Assembly (NCBI RefSeq): GCF_000698575.1
Contig: NZ_JFHD01000017.1
Location: forward strand, 1 to 64,000
From: Caballeronia zhejiangensis
GTDB taxonomy: Bacteria > Pseudomonadota > Gammaproteobacteria > Burkholderiales > Burkholderiaceae
Direction: 5' to 3'
DNA length: 64,000 bases
Shown here: piece by piece, positions 17,733 to 25,258 of the stretch
Layout: every line of letters starts with the position of its first letter
Position numbering within the stretch: the first letter of the stretch is position 1
The notes under the pieces: generated by a model
Databases searched by the model: none
Told to the model about the DNA's origin: nothing
What the model saw: the letters and a program-made list of their open reading frames with translations, nothing else
Translations under genes and position numbers: made by a program

Positions 17733-18488
17733 TTGAAAGCAACACCTTTGCGCGAATTCGCCGCCGGCGCACGCGACACCATCCCGATGATGATCGGCGC
17801 CGCGCCCTTCGGCGTGATCTTCGGCACGCTCGTCACCGCAAGTCCGCTCACGCTCTGGCACGGCCAGTTGATGTCGCTCGTCGTGTTCGCGGGCTCGGCG
17901 CAGTTCATCGCGGTCGGCCTGATCGCGTCGCACGCGAGCTTCGCCGTCATTCTGGCGACGACGCTCGTCGTCAATCTGCGTCATGTGCTCTATTCCGCGA
18001 CGCTCGCGCCGTATGTCGCGCATCTGCCGCGCCGCTGGCGCTGGGCGCTCGCGGGCATGCTCACCGACGAAGTTTTCGCCGTCGCCTACGCGCACTATCA
18101 GAAGCGCGCGCCGGACGAGATCGGGCCGCACTACTTCTTCGGCTCCGGCGTCGCGATGTATCTGAACTGGCAGTTGTGGACGCTCCTCGGCCTCCTGTTC
18201 GGCGCCGCGTTTCCCGGACTGAAATCGCTCGGGCTCGACTTCGCGATGGTCGCGACGTTCATCGCGATCATCGTGCCGCAGCTCGTCGCCGTGCGTTTCG
18301 TCGCGGCGGCGCTCGCATCGGGCGTGCTGTCGTTCGCGTGGCAAGGCTGGCCGTACAAGCTCGGCCTGCTCGCGGCGGTGTTCGTCGGCGTGGCCGTCGG
18401 CATGGTGCTCACGCTGATGGCAAACCGTCCGCAAGCGAAGGGCCACGCGAAACATCGTCTGAAGAACGCGAAGGAGCGCACGCAATGA
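17733..18488 (+). CDS. azlC: AzlC family branched-chain amino acid exporter, large subunit
   Basis: Large subunit of the two-component AzlCD exporter for branched-chain amino acids. 251 residues with the N-terminal GARDTIPMMIGAAPFGVIFG motif and about 6-7 transmembrane helices; NLRHVLYSATLAPY and DEVFAVAY are family landmarks. An AGGAGG ribosome binding site precedes the ATG. Its stop overlaps the azlD start. Confidence 0.94.
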   Translation: MKATPLREFAAGARDTIPMMIGAAPFGVIFGTLVTASPLTLWHGQLMSLVVFAGSAQFIAVGLIASHASFAVILATTLVVNLRHVLYSATLAPYVAHLPRRWRWALAGMLTDEVFAVAYAHYQKRAPDEIGPHYFFGSGVAMYLNWQLWTLLGLLFGAAFPGLKSLGLDFAMVATFIAIIVPQLVAVRFVAAALASGVLSFAWQGWPYKLGLLAAVFVGVAVGMVLTLMANRPQAKGHAKHRLKNAKERTQ

Positions 18489-18808
18489 ACTACGTCACGC
18501 TGATCTTCGGCATGGCGGCCGTTACGTTTGCGATCCGCGCCGCCGTGTTCGTGCTGGGCGAACGCCTGCCCTTTCCGCCGATCGTCCGCACCGCGCTTTC
18601 GTTCGTGCCGGTGACGGTGCTCACCGCGATCATCGTGCCGATGACCGTCTCGCCGCACGGTAACGGCGCGGAAATCACCTGGCGCAATCCGCAGCTCGTG
18701 GCTGCGATCGTCGCGATCATCGTTTGCGCGTTCACGAAACGGCCGCTTTTGACGATTGCCGTGTCGCTCGCGGTGTTTTTCGCGTGGCAGTTCGCCGTGC
18801 TGCGCTAA
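18485..18808 (+). CDS. azlD: AzlD family branched-chain amino acid exporter, small subunit
   Basis: 107 residues, about four hydrophobic helices, with the family landmarks TFAIRAAVFVLGERLPFPP and LSFVPVTVLTAIIVP. The ATG at 18485 overlaps the azlC stop by four bases, indicating coupled translation. Together with AzlC it forms the exporter. A short inverted repeat AGCCGT/ACGGCT lies at 18829-18843, too weak to call a terminator. Confidence 0.93.
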   Translation: MNYVTLIFGMAAVTFAIRAAVFVLGERLPFPPIVRTALSFVPVTVLTAIIVPMTVSPHGNGAEITWRNPQLVAAIVAIIVCAFTKRPLLTIAVSLAVFFAWQFAVLR

Positions 18809-18861
18809 ACGTTTTCTCTCCATCAGCCGTTAAACGGCTTTCAAAGAGCATCGAAGAATCC

Positions 18862-18888
18862 TCAAGTTCCCGAAGCGCGCGCCGATAA
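18862..18888 (+). promoter_or_regulatory. Near-consensus sigma28 (FliA) flagellar promoter
   Basis: TCAAGTTC (18862-18869), 11-bp spacer, GCCGATAA (18881-18888). Compared with the enterobacterial FliA consensus TAAAGTTT-N11-GCCGATAA, the -10 is 8/8, the -35 is 6/8 and the spacer is exact. Transcription would start near 18895, about 77 bases before the gene at 18972. Confidence 0.75.
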
Positions 18889-18971
18889 CAGAAACGAATG
18901 GACTCCGCCTGAGACGCGGCGCCGACAGCTTTTCCCGCCTTCGGAGATCGAAGGCGGAACCGGGAACCAAC

Positions 18972-19736
18972 ATGCGTCAAATCACCTTATCGTTACGCGA
19001 CGAGACCATCGCTTCGCTGCAGCGCGATTTCGAAGCGTTCACGCGTCTGTCGCTGAAGCTGGATCCGCAATTCGTCACGCCTTCGTTCGAGGACTTCCTG
19101 CGCGCGAAGCTCCTGGACAACAACACGCCGCTCACCGAGCAGGCGGTGCAGCGCATGCTCACGCACGGCCAGTACGCGTGGGCGAAGCGCGCGCTCGACA
19201 AGGAGTTTCCGGATGTCGTCGAGATCCTGATCCGGCAGGCAGCCGAGCACGGCTTCGCGTTCGCGATCCGCGCGGACTGGACCGCCGAGGATCTCGTCAA
19301 GGCGTCGCGCGCGTGGGCGACGGCGATCGTCACCGAAGCGGACGGCGACGTATCGCAAGTCGACATGCTCGCCTCGCAGATCAAATCGGCGGCGGCGGAT
19401 ATTCGCGAAGTCGAGGAAAAGATGCAGACGCCCGCATGGCGTCTCGCCGATTCGCTACGTCAGCGCGTGTATGAAACCAAAATTTCGGTGGAGACGAGCA
19501 TCGGTTCGACCGCGCGCGAGAAGCTCGGCGAACTGCGCTGCCTGCTGCGGCTCGGCATCTTCTATGGCTCGATCCAGAAGCAGGAAGCGCAGCAAGTGCT
19601 GGAATATCTGCGCTCGCTGCGGCCCGAGCTTTTCGTCGAAGAGCCTTACGACGGCTACACACGCTTCGCAGCATGGCTGCGCAGCATCTTCTCGCCGTCG
19701 CCGCGCGCGCCGCGTGCATCGCGCGCGCAGCGCTGA
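18972..19736 (+). CDS. Unknown protein, probably sigma28-controlled
   Basis: 254 residues, no signal peptide or transmembrane helix. The sequence is mostly helical and amphipathic: MRQITLSLRDETIASLQRDFEAF at the N-terminus, a central ASQIKSAAADIREVEEKMQ coiled-coil-like segment, and a basic, Pro/Arg-rich tail ([12 protein letters not shown]). I recognise no family. The near-consensus FliA promoter upstream suggests expression with late flagellar/chemotaxis genes, yet no motility gene is nearby. It converges with the helicase gene, leaving 8 bp between them. Confidence 0.82.
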   Translation: MRQITLSLRDETIASLQRDFEAFTRLSLKLDPQFVTPSFEDFLRAKLLDNNTPLTEQAVQRMLTHGQYAWAKRALDKEFPDVVEILIRQAAEHGFAFAIRADWTAEDLVKASRAWATAIVTEADGDVSQVDMLASQIKSAAADIREVEEKMQTPAWRLADSLRQRVYETKISVETSIGSTAREKLGELRCLLRLGIFYGSIQKQEAQQVLEYLRSLRPELFVEEPYDGYTRFAAWLRSIFSPSPRAPRASRAQR

Positions 19737-19744
19737 GATTCAGG

Positions 19745-21865
19745 TCAGTCCCACATTCCCTTTAGGCGCGCCGCGATATCGATCTTCGCTTTCGCGGCCG
19801 CAGCCAGCCCCGCCGCCGTCGGCGCAGCGGGCGCGATGACGGGCGGCCACGCGGCCGCTTCGAAGTTCTGCATCAGATGCGGCGGAATGAAACGCGTGCG
19901 CTGCGCCCATACGTGACGGTCGCCGAGATGCGTCTGGTTGTACACGTAGAAGCGCTGCGGCGTGATGATGTGCAGGTCTTCCTTCGCGCGCGTCATCGCG
20001 ACGTATAACAGCCGCCGTTCCTCGTCGAGTTCTTCGTCGCTGCCCGTGCCGAGATCGGACGGAATGCAGCCGTCGACGCCGTTCAGCACGAACACGTTGC
20101 GCCATTCCTGGCCCTTCGCCGAATGGATCGTCGAGAGAATCAGATAGTCTTCGTCGAGCAGCGGCACGCCGGATTCGTCGCTGGTCGCGTCGGGCGGATC
20201 GAGCGTCAGTTCGGTGACAAAGCGCTCGCGCGTGGGATACGTCGCCGCGATGCTTTCCATCTGCAACACGTCGCCGATGCGGATCGCCGCGTCCTCGTGA
20301 TTGCGTTCCAGATGCGGCTCGTACCAACGCCGGATCATTTCGAACTCGGCGGGCCAGCCGGAGCCGCGGCCGCAGAGCTTCGCCATCAGGCCGACGAAAC
20401 GCGGCCAGTCCTCCGACGCGCGCGCGGGCGCCTGAAACGCGGCGATCGCATTCGACGCCACCGCGTCCGGCGCGCTCACGCTGTCGAGCAGGCGCCCGGC
20501 GATCGCCGGTCCGACGCCCGGCAACAACTGCGCGACGCGAAAGCCCGCGACGCGATCGCGCGGATTCTCGGCCCAGCGCAACACCGCGAGCACGTCCTTG
20601 ACATGAACGGAATCGAGAAACTTCAGTCCGCCGAACTTCACGAACGGAATGTTCCGGCGCGTCAATTCGATTTCGAGCGCCGCGCTGTGATGCGCGGCAC
20701 GAAACAGCACCGCCTGCGCCTTGAGCTTCATGCCGCCTTCGCGCGCTTCGAGCACTTTTTCGACGACATAGCGCGCCTGATCGGCTTCATCGGCGACGGC
20801 AACGACGCGCGGCTTTTGCGCCGATGCCTTGTCGGTCCACAGATTCTTCGTGTAGCGCTCGGTCGCGAGGCCGATCACCGCGTTCGACGCTTCGAGAATC
20901 GGCAAGGTCGAACGATAGTTGCGGTCGAGCGTGACGGTCGCGGCGGGCGGATCGAAGTGGCCGGGAAAATCGAGGATGTTGCGCACAGTCGCGCCGCGAA
21001 ACGAGTAGATGGATTGGGCATCGTCGCCGACGACGGTAAGGCCGCGCCCGTCCGGTTTCATCGCGAGAAGAATGGATGCCTGCAGACGGTTCGTGTCCTG
21101 GTATTCGTCGACGAGAACGTGATCGAAGCGGCTCGCGAGATCGGCGGCAATCGACGGCTCCGCCGCGAGATGCGACCAGTAGAGCAGCAGATCGTCGTAA
21201 TCGAGCACGCTTTGCGCCTGTTTCGCGCTGACGTACGCGGCGAAGAGGCGCTTCAGGTCCGCTTCCCACTCGCGGCACCACGGATACGACTGATCGAGCA
21301 CGGTCGCCAGGGACGCGCCGGTGTTGACGACGCGCGAGTAGATCGCGAAGCACGTCGATTTGGCGGGAAAGCGCTTTTCCTTCGACGACAAACCGAGCTC
21401 GTGCCGCACGAGGTTCATGAGATCGGCCGAATCCTCGCGATCGTTGATGGTGAACGACGGCGCGAGCCCGACGAGATCGGCGTAATCGCGCAACAGCCGC
21501 GCGCCGACGCTATGGAACGTGCCCGACCACGACAAACCCTGCGCGATTGCGCTTCTCGTGCCGAGCGCGTTCATTGCGATGCGCGACACCCGCCGCGTCA
21601 TTTCGAGCGCCGCGCGGCGCGAAAACGTGAGCAGCAGGATGCGATGCGGATCCGCGCCTTTCACCAGCAGATGCGCGACGCGATGCGCGAGCGTGTTGGT
21701 CTTGCCCGATCCCGCGCCCGCGATGACGAGCAGCGGCCCGCCCGCGCGCCCCGGTTCGTCGACGCCGAATTCGACGGCCTGACGCTGCGCCTCGTTGAGC
21801 TTCGCGAGATAGTCGGCGACCTGTTTCGTGGTGGATTCGTCGGCGGTGTCGGGGAGCGTGAGCAC
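19745..21865 (-). CDS. UvrD/Rep-type ATP-dependent DNA helicase
   Basis: Superfamily 1A 3'-5' DNA helicase of about 706 residues. Motifs are complete: LNEAQRQAVEF (Q motif), VIAGAGSGKTNTLAHR (Walker A), LLTFSRRAALEM (Ia), VDEYQDTNRLQ (II), VVGDDAQSIYSFRGA (III), LDRNYRST (IV), ILSTIHSAKGQEW (V) and LLYVAMTRAKEDL (VI). It is shorter than UvrD/Rep and lacks a long C-terminal Tudor-like tail. The frame extends to 21964; I prefer the GTG at 21865 because a LexA-like box and -10-like sequence overlap the ATG at 21910. The exact start is uncertain. Confidence 0.9.
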   Translation of the reverse strand: MLTLPDTADESTTKQVADYLAKLNEAQRQAVEFGVDEPGRAGGPLLVIAGAGSGKTNTLAHRVAHLLVKGADPHRILLLTFSRRAALEMTRRVSRIAMNALGTRSAIAQGLSWSGTFHSVGARLLRDYADLVGLAPSFTINDREDSADLMNLVRHELGLSSKEKRFPAKSTCFAIYSRVVNTGASLATVLDQSYPWCREWEADLKRLFAAYVSAKQAQSVLDYDDLLLYWSHLAAEPSIAADLASRFDHVLVDEYQDTNRLQASILLAMKPDGRGLTVVGDDAQSIYSFRGATVRNILDFPGHFDPPAATVTLDRNYRSTLPILEASNAVIGLATERYTKNLWTDKASAQKPRVVAVADEADQARYVVEKVLEAREGGMKLKAQAVLFRAAHHSAALEIELTRRNIPFVKFGGLKFLDSVHVKDVLAVLRWAENPRDRVAGFRVAQLLPGVGPAIAGRLLDSVSAPDAVASNAIAAFQAPARASEDWPRFVGLMAKLCGRGSGWPAEFEMIRRWYEPHLERNHEDAAIRIGDVLQMESIAATYPTRERFVTELTLDPPDATSDESGVPLLDEDYLILSTIHSAKGQEWRNVFVLNGVDGCIPSDLGTGSDEELDEERRLLYVAMTRAKEDLHIITPQRFYVYNQTHLGDRHVWAQRTRFIPPHLMQNFEAAAWPPVIAPAAPTAAGLAAAAKAKIDIAARLKGMWD

Positions 21866-21896
21866 GGGAGAAAGGCGGCGGGAAATGAGTGACGCA

Positions 21897-21916
21897 CACT
21901 GTATATCCATACAACC
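21897..21916 (-). promoter_or_regulatory. LexA-like SOS box upstream of the helicase
   Basis: CACTGTATATCCATACAACC matches 14 of 20 positions of the LexA consensus TACTGTATATATATACAGTA, including CTGTATAT on one side and ATACA on the other; the last conserved G is an A. It lies 32-51 bp upstream of the preferred start. Confidence 0.5.
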
Positions 21917-21963
21917 CGCACGCGCAAGCCTTTGGCTCGACAAGGGTTTTGGCCCCAAATGCA

Positions 21964-21995
21964 ACGAGCCCGGCTCGCACGGAACCGGGCTCGCA
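21964..21995 (-). terminator. Hairpin after the 85-residue exported protein gene
   Basis: GAGCCCGG (21966-21973) pairs with CCGGGCTC (21985-21992), with a further GAGCC inside the loop. It lies about 20 bp beyond the stop of the minus-strand gene; the following minus-strand sequence is only moderately T-rich, so this is a probable rather than certain terminator. Confidence 0.5.
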
Positions 21996-22014
21996 TCGCT
22001 GCAAAAGATTTGCG

Positions 22015-22272
22015 TCAGTCGGCCTTCTTCGCGTTCTTGAGCTTCGCTTCGGCGGCGGCTTCATTGGCGTCCGATTGCGCCTCGGTCTTTTTCTTGTCGG
22101 CCTTGGCTTGCGCGACGGCCGCCTTCTTGTCGGCCTTGCTCTGTTCCTTCGCGGCCTTTTGATCGGCGGCAGTCGGCGTATCCGACGTCGTCTGTGCGAA
22201 CGATGCCGCGCTCGCGCTCGCGAACGTCCCCGCGATCAGCGCGGCCAGCAGTGCATGAGTTTTTCGATTCAT
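22015..22272 (-). CDS. Lys/Ala-rich exported protein, copy A
   Basis: 85 residues: a clear signal peptide (MNRKTHALLAALIAGTFASASAASFAQ) followed by a highly charged Ala/Lys/Asp/Glu helix with repeats such as QKAAKEQSKADKKAAVAQAK and KADKKKTEAQSD. The mature part should be one long single helix or coiled coil in the periplasm. It resembles the neighbouring 138-residue protein in layout, suggesting duplication. Function unknown. Confidence 0.8.
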   Translation of the reverse strand: MNRKTHALLAALIAGTFASASAASFAQTTSDTPTAADQKAAKEQSKADKKAAVAQAKADKKKTEAQSDANEAAAEAKLKNAKKAD

Positions 22273-22342
22273 GGTCTTCTCCCTTGTTCGATGCCGCGAG
22301 CCGCGCCAAACGCGAGCTCGCGGCGATTCCCGGTTCGCCCGC

Positions 22343-22759
22343 TTAATGCTGCAAGCCGGTGTCCTTCGGTGCGTTCGGCTCGGTCGCGTTCAATTCGGCC
22401 TTGGCGGCGTCCTTGTCCGCCTTGCGATTGATCTTCGCGTTCTTCACCTCTTCCTTGTACTGCGCCTTGGCCTGCTCGGTTTGCGCCTTCAATTCGGCCT
22501 TCGACGCCTTCTTCGACGCGCTGTATTCGGCGTTCGCCTTCGCATTGGCATTGCGGCGCTCGACGAGCGGATCGGTCGGCGCGGGCGCGACGAGGTTCTG
22601 CGGCGGCGGCGTCATCGGCTGTTGGGCTTGCATCGGCTGCACTTGCGCTTGCGTTTGCGTCTGCACCGGTGCGGACTGGGTCGCGGTTTGCGCATAAGCG
22701 CCCGAAGCGGCGAAAGTGGCGATGGCGGAGCCGATCAAAAGGATTCGTGCGCGAGTCAT
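22343..22759 (-). CDS. Lys/Ala-rich exported protein, copy B
   Basis: 138 residues: signal peptide (MTRARILLIGSAIATFAASGAYA), a Gln/Pro/Thr-rich linker (QTQTQAQVQPMQAQQP), then a Lys/Ala/Glu-rich helix (KKASKAELKAQTEQAKAQYK, NAKINRKADKDAAKAEL). It is preceded by AGAGGA and lies 70 bp upstream of copy A on the same strand; the shared signal-plus-charged-helix plan suggests paralogy. No family name recognised. Confidence 0.8.
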   Translation of the reverse strand: MTRARILLIGSAIATFAASGAYAQTATQSAPVQTQTQAQVQPMQAQQPMTPPPQNLVAPAPTDPLVERRNANAKANAEYSASKKASKAELKAQTEQAKAQYKEEVKNAKINRKADKDAAKAELNATEPNAPKDTGLQH

Positions 22760-23056
22760 GAGCTAGTCCTCTTTTTAGTTGGCGTCGGCGGCGCTCTTAC
22801 GACGGTGAAACGAGCGATCCGCGCGACTTTTGTCGATTGGAAAGATGACCGAAGCTGCATCGATCAAATGGTCGGACCGGCGGTCAATCGGGCAAGTTCG
22901 CGAAAATCAGTCACTGTTACCGACGGTTTCATCTGGCTACATTTGCCAACGAGCGCGCTTGCGTGGGGATTTCCGGTCCTCGCGATCCCTGAGCACGGCG
23001 CATGCCCGGCGTGGTTTATCATTGAGCCCTTCCCGCATTCCCGCCTTGCCCGCCTC

Positions 23057-23278
23057 ATGCCGCCACTCCAATTCACCCTGACGGGCGACTTCATCGAACT
23101 CCACAATCTGCTCAAGCTGATGGGCCTCGCGGACAGCGGCGGCTCGGCGAAGGCACGCGTCGCAATGGGCGATGTCACCGTCGACGGCCAGGTGGAACTG
23201 CGCAAGACCTGCAAGATCCGCGCGGGTCAGCGAGTGAAGCTCGACGGCCAGACGATTTACGTGCGCGCGCCCGATTAA
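23057..23278 (+). CDS. S4-domain RNA-binding protein (YbcJ-like)
   Basis: 73 residues forming a single S4 RNA-binding domain: FIELHNLLKLMGLADSGGSAK, VAMGDVTVDGQVELRK and GQRVKLDGQTIYV. Length and motifs match the YbcJ family of free-standing S4 proteins; a role in ribosome or tRNA binding is inferred. The frame stays open far upstream, but homology begins at the ATG at 23057. No strong ribosome binding site is seen. Confidence 0.87.
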   Translation: MPPLQFTLTGDFIELHNLLKLMGLADSGGSAKARVAMGDVTVDGQVELRKTCKIRAGQRVKLDGQTIYVRAPD

Positions 23279-23458
23279 GCGCGCGGCGATTTGCGCGCAC
23301 ACGCCGCGCAATTGCGAAAATCCGGGCATAAGCAAACGCGTCATCGACATGCCGCACGCGACGCAATAAGCTGACGGTCTGTTCTTTCGTTCTGGTTTCA
23401 GCGTCGGTTCCCGTCAGCGCGTTTGCGCTTCGATCCTTGCCCCCTCGCGTTCCAGTCC

Positions 23459-23484
23459 GGCCGCACTCATTGCGGCCTTTTCGT
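23459..23484 (+). terminator. Hairpin with T-rich tail after the S4-protein gene
   Basis: GGCCGCA (23459-23465), loop CTCAT, TGCGGCC (23471-23477), followed by TTTTCGTTT. It lies only 16 bp before the MATE start, so it may terminate the S4 transcript or influence expression of the exporter. Confidence 0.55.
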
Positions 23485-23499
23485 TTCGATCCGATCAAC

Positions 23500-24948
23500 A
23501 TGCAACCGCCAGTCACGCGCGCCGCGCGCGCGCATCAAGGACCGCCGAGCCTCTCGCGTCACGCCGTCGACACGGCGCGTCTCGCCGCGCCGCTTGCCAT
23601 CGCGCAGCTCTCGCAGATGGCGATGGGCGTCACCGACACCATCCTGCTCGGCTCGCTCGGCCCCGATGCCCTCGCCGCGGGCGGCCTCGGCGCGAATCTC
23701 TTTTTCGTCGTCGTGACGCTCCTGCAGGGCGTGCTGACGTCCGTTTCCGTGTCGGTGGCGCATGCGCGCGGCGCGAATGCCGATCATCGCGTGCCAGGCA
23801 TCTACTGGACCGGGTTCGTGCTCTCCTTGCTGCTCGCCGTGCCCGCGTTCGTGCTGCTGAGCTACGCCGAACCGATCCTGCTCGCGTTCCACGAACCCGC
23901 GACGCTCGCGAAGAACGTCGGCGAATACTGCGCGGTGCTGCGCTGGGGGACGCCCGGCAGTCTGATCGGCGTCGGGATGATGCGCGCGTTTCTGCCCGCC
24001 ATTGGCGCGGCGCGCAGGCTCTTGTGGATCTCCATCGGCGGCGTGTTCGTCAACGGCTTTCTCAACTACGGCCTGATCCACGGCGCGTACGGCCTGCCGC
24101 GCGAAGGCTTCCTCGGCTCGGCGGCGGCGACGACGATCACCGTATGGGGCATCGCGATCGCGCTCGTCGCGGTGCTGCATCTGCGGCCGCGCTACCGGCA
24201 TTTCGTCGCGCGCGCGCGCCCGCGCCTGCCGCTGATGGGCGAACTGTTCAGCATCGGCTGGCCCGTCGCGATCACCTACGGGGTCGAATCGACGCTCTTT
24301 CTCGCCACCGGCATGATGGTCGGCCTGCTCGGCGAAGCGCCGCTCGCCGCGCATCAGATCGCACTCAACGTCGCGTCGGTCGCGTTCATGGTGCCGCTGG
24401 CGATCGGCCAGGCGGCGAACGTGCGCGTCGGCTACTGGGTCGGCGCGGGCGTGCCTGTCGCCGCGCGTCACGCGGGCTTCGTCGCGCTCGCGCTCGGCGT
24501 CGGCTTCATGATGTGCTCCGGGCTCGTGCTGATCGCCGTGCCGCGCGCGATCGTCGGGCTGTATCTGCATCTCGACGATCCCGCCAACGCGCATACCGTC
24601 GCGCTCGCGGCGTCGCTGCTCGGCGTCGCGGCGGTGTTCCAGATCGTCGACGGCATGCAGACGGTCGGCTCCGGCTGCCTGCGCGGCCTGAAGGACACGC
24701 GCATTCCGATGCTCGCCGCCGCGTTCGGCTACTGGGGCGTCGGCTTTCCGACCGGCTATGTGCTCGCGTTCCACTTCGAACTCGGCGCGAAGGGCCTGTG
24801 GTGGGGCCTCGCGGCCGGGCTCGCGAGCGTCGCCGTGCTGATGACGCTGCGCTTCCATCGCATCAGCCGGCGCTTCATCGAAACCGGCATCACGCCACGG
24901 CCGGACGACGCCGGCGCCGCGAGCGCCGCGCCGCACGGTCACGTCTGA
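23500..24948 (+). CDS. MATE family multidrug efflux transporter (NorM-like)
   Basis: 482-residue, 12-helix inner membrane antiporter of the MATE family, which expels cationic drugs using Na+ or H+ gradients. Family landmarks: LAAPLAIAQLSQMAMGVTDTILLGSLG in helix 1, the internal repeat of the same plan in the second half (SIGWPVAITYGVESTLFLATGMMVG), and ALNVASVAFMVPLAIGQAANVRVG. I start at the ATG 23500 (MQPPVTRAAR); an in-frame ATG at 23437 precedes the hairpin and is less likely. Substrate unknown. Confidence 0.93.
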   Translation: MQPPVTRAARAHQGPPSLSRHAVDTARLAAPLAIAQLSQMAMGVTDTILLGSLGPDALAAGGLGANLFFVVVTLLQGVLTSVSVSVAHARGANADHRVPGIYWTGFVLSLLLAVPAFVLLSYAEPILLAFHEPATLAKNVGEYCAVLRWGTPGSLIGVGMMRAFLPAIGAARRLLWISIGGVFVNGFLNYGLIHGAYGLPREGFLGSAAATTITVWGIAIALVAVLHLRPRYRHFVARARPRLPLMGELFSIGWPVAITYGVESTLFLATGMMVGLLGEAPLAAHQIALNVASVAFMVPLAIGQAANVRVGYWVGAGVPVAARHAGFVALALGVGFMMCSGLVLIAVPRAIVGLYLHLDDPANAHTVALAASLLGVAAVFQIVDGMQTVGSGCLRGLKDTRIPMLAAAFGYWGVGFPTGYVLAFHFELGAKGLWWGLAAGLASVAVLMTLRFHRISRRFIETGITPRPDDAGAASAAPHGHV

Positions 24949-24993
24949 TAAGCACACGATCCGCGCGCCGATTTGCATAGCACGAATGCTTGG

Positions 24994-25022
24994 TTGGGCC
25001 GCGCGGCGCGCATTGCTACGAT
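24994..25022 (+). promoter_or_regulatory. Promoter candidate for the anti-SD small RNA
   Basis: TTGGGC (24994-24999), 17-bp spacer, TACGAT (25017-25022). The hexamers are imperfect (3/6 and 4/6) but the spacing is ideal and predicts a start near 25029, at the foot of the first hairpin. Confidence 0.45.
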
Positions 25023-25023
25023 G

Positions 25024-25091
25024 AACCCGTCTCCTCCTTGAGACATCTGTGACAGGGGTTGTAGGCCCGCTCTAGCCAGCGGGCTTTTTTT
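25024..25091 (+). ncRNA. Candidate small RNA with anti-Shine-Dalgarno loop
   Basis: A compact stem-loop GTCTC (25029-25033) / GAGAC (25040-25044) presents the loop CTCCTT; together with the closing C the sequence CCTCCTT (25033-25039) equals the anti-Shine-Dalgarno of 16S rRNA. An outer helix AACCC (25024-25028) / GGGTT (25056-25060) can enclose it. The unit ends in a strong terminator, GCCCGCT / AGCGGGC plus seven T. No ORF covers it. The design strongly recalls the 'Betaproteobacteria toxic small RNA' family described from toxicity screens, as I remember it; this needs a covariance search. Confidence 0.65.
25065..25091 (+). terminator. Rho-independent terminator of the candidate small RNA
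   Basis: GCCCGCT (25065-25071), loop CTAGCC, AGCGGGC (25078-25084), followed by TTTTTTT. It is more than 110 bp past the MATE stop, so it fits a separate short transcript better than the MATE mRNA, though read-through termination is also possible. Confidence 0.9.
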
Positions 25092-25258
25092 CGTCCGTAC
25101 GCCACCGCCCAGTGCAACGTTCGGCACTTTCCCGATTTCCCATAGAATAATTTCGAGATCCGGCGCGAGTACGCTCCTTGCTACTTTCGTGCTGAAGACC
25201 GAAAACGCGAAAACGTCGCCGAGCGCTTCACGAGCGGCGACCAGAACGGGGAATCGAA

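Larger units (their letters stand above)
24949..25258. other. Intergenic region between the MATE gene and cls-like gene
   Basis: 310 bp without a credible protein gene. It holds a promoter-like element, a hairpin with an anti-Shine-Dalgarno loop and a strong terminator (24994-25091), listed separately as a candidate small RNA. The remaining 165 bp is upstream sequence of the phospholipase D family gene with no promoter I can call confidently. Confidence 0.7.
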
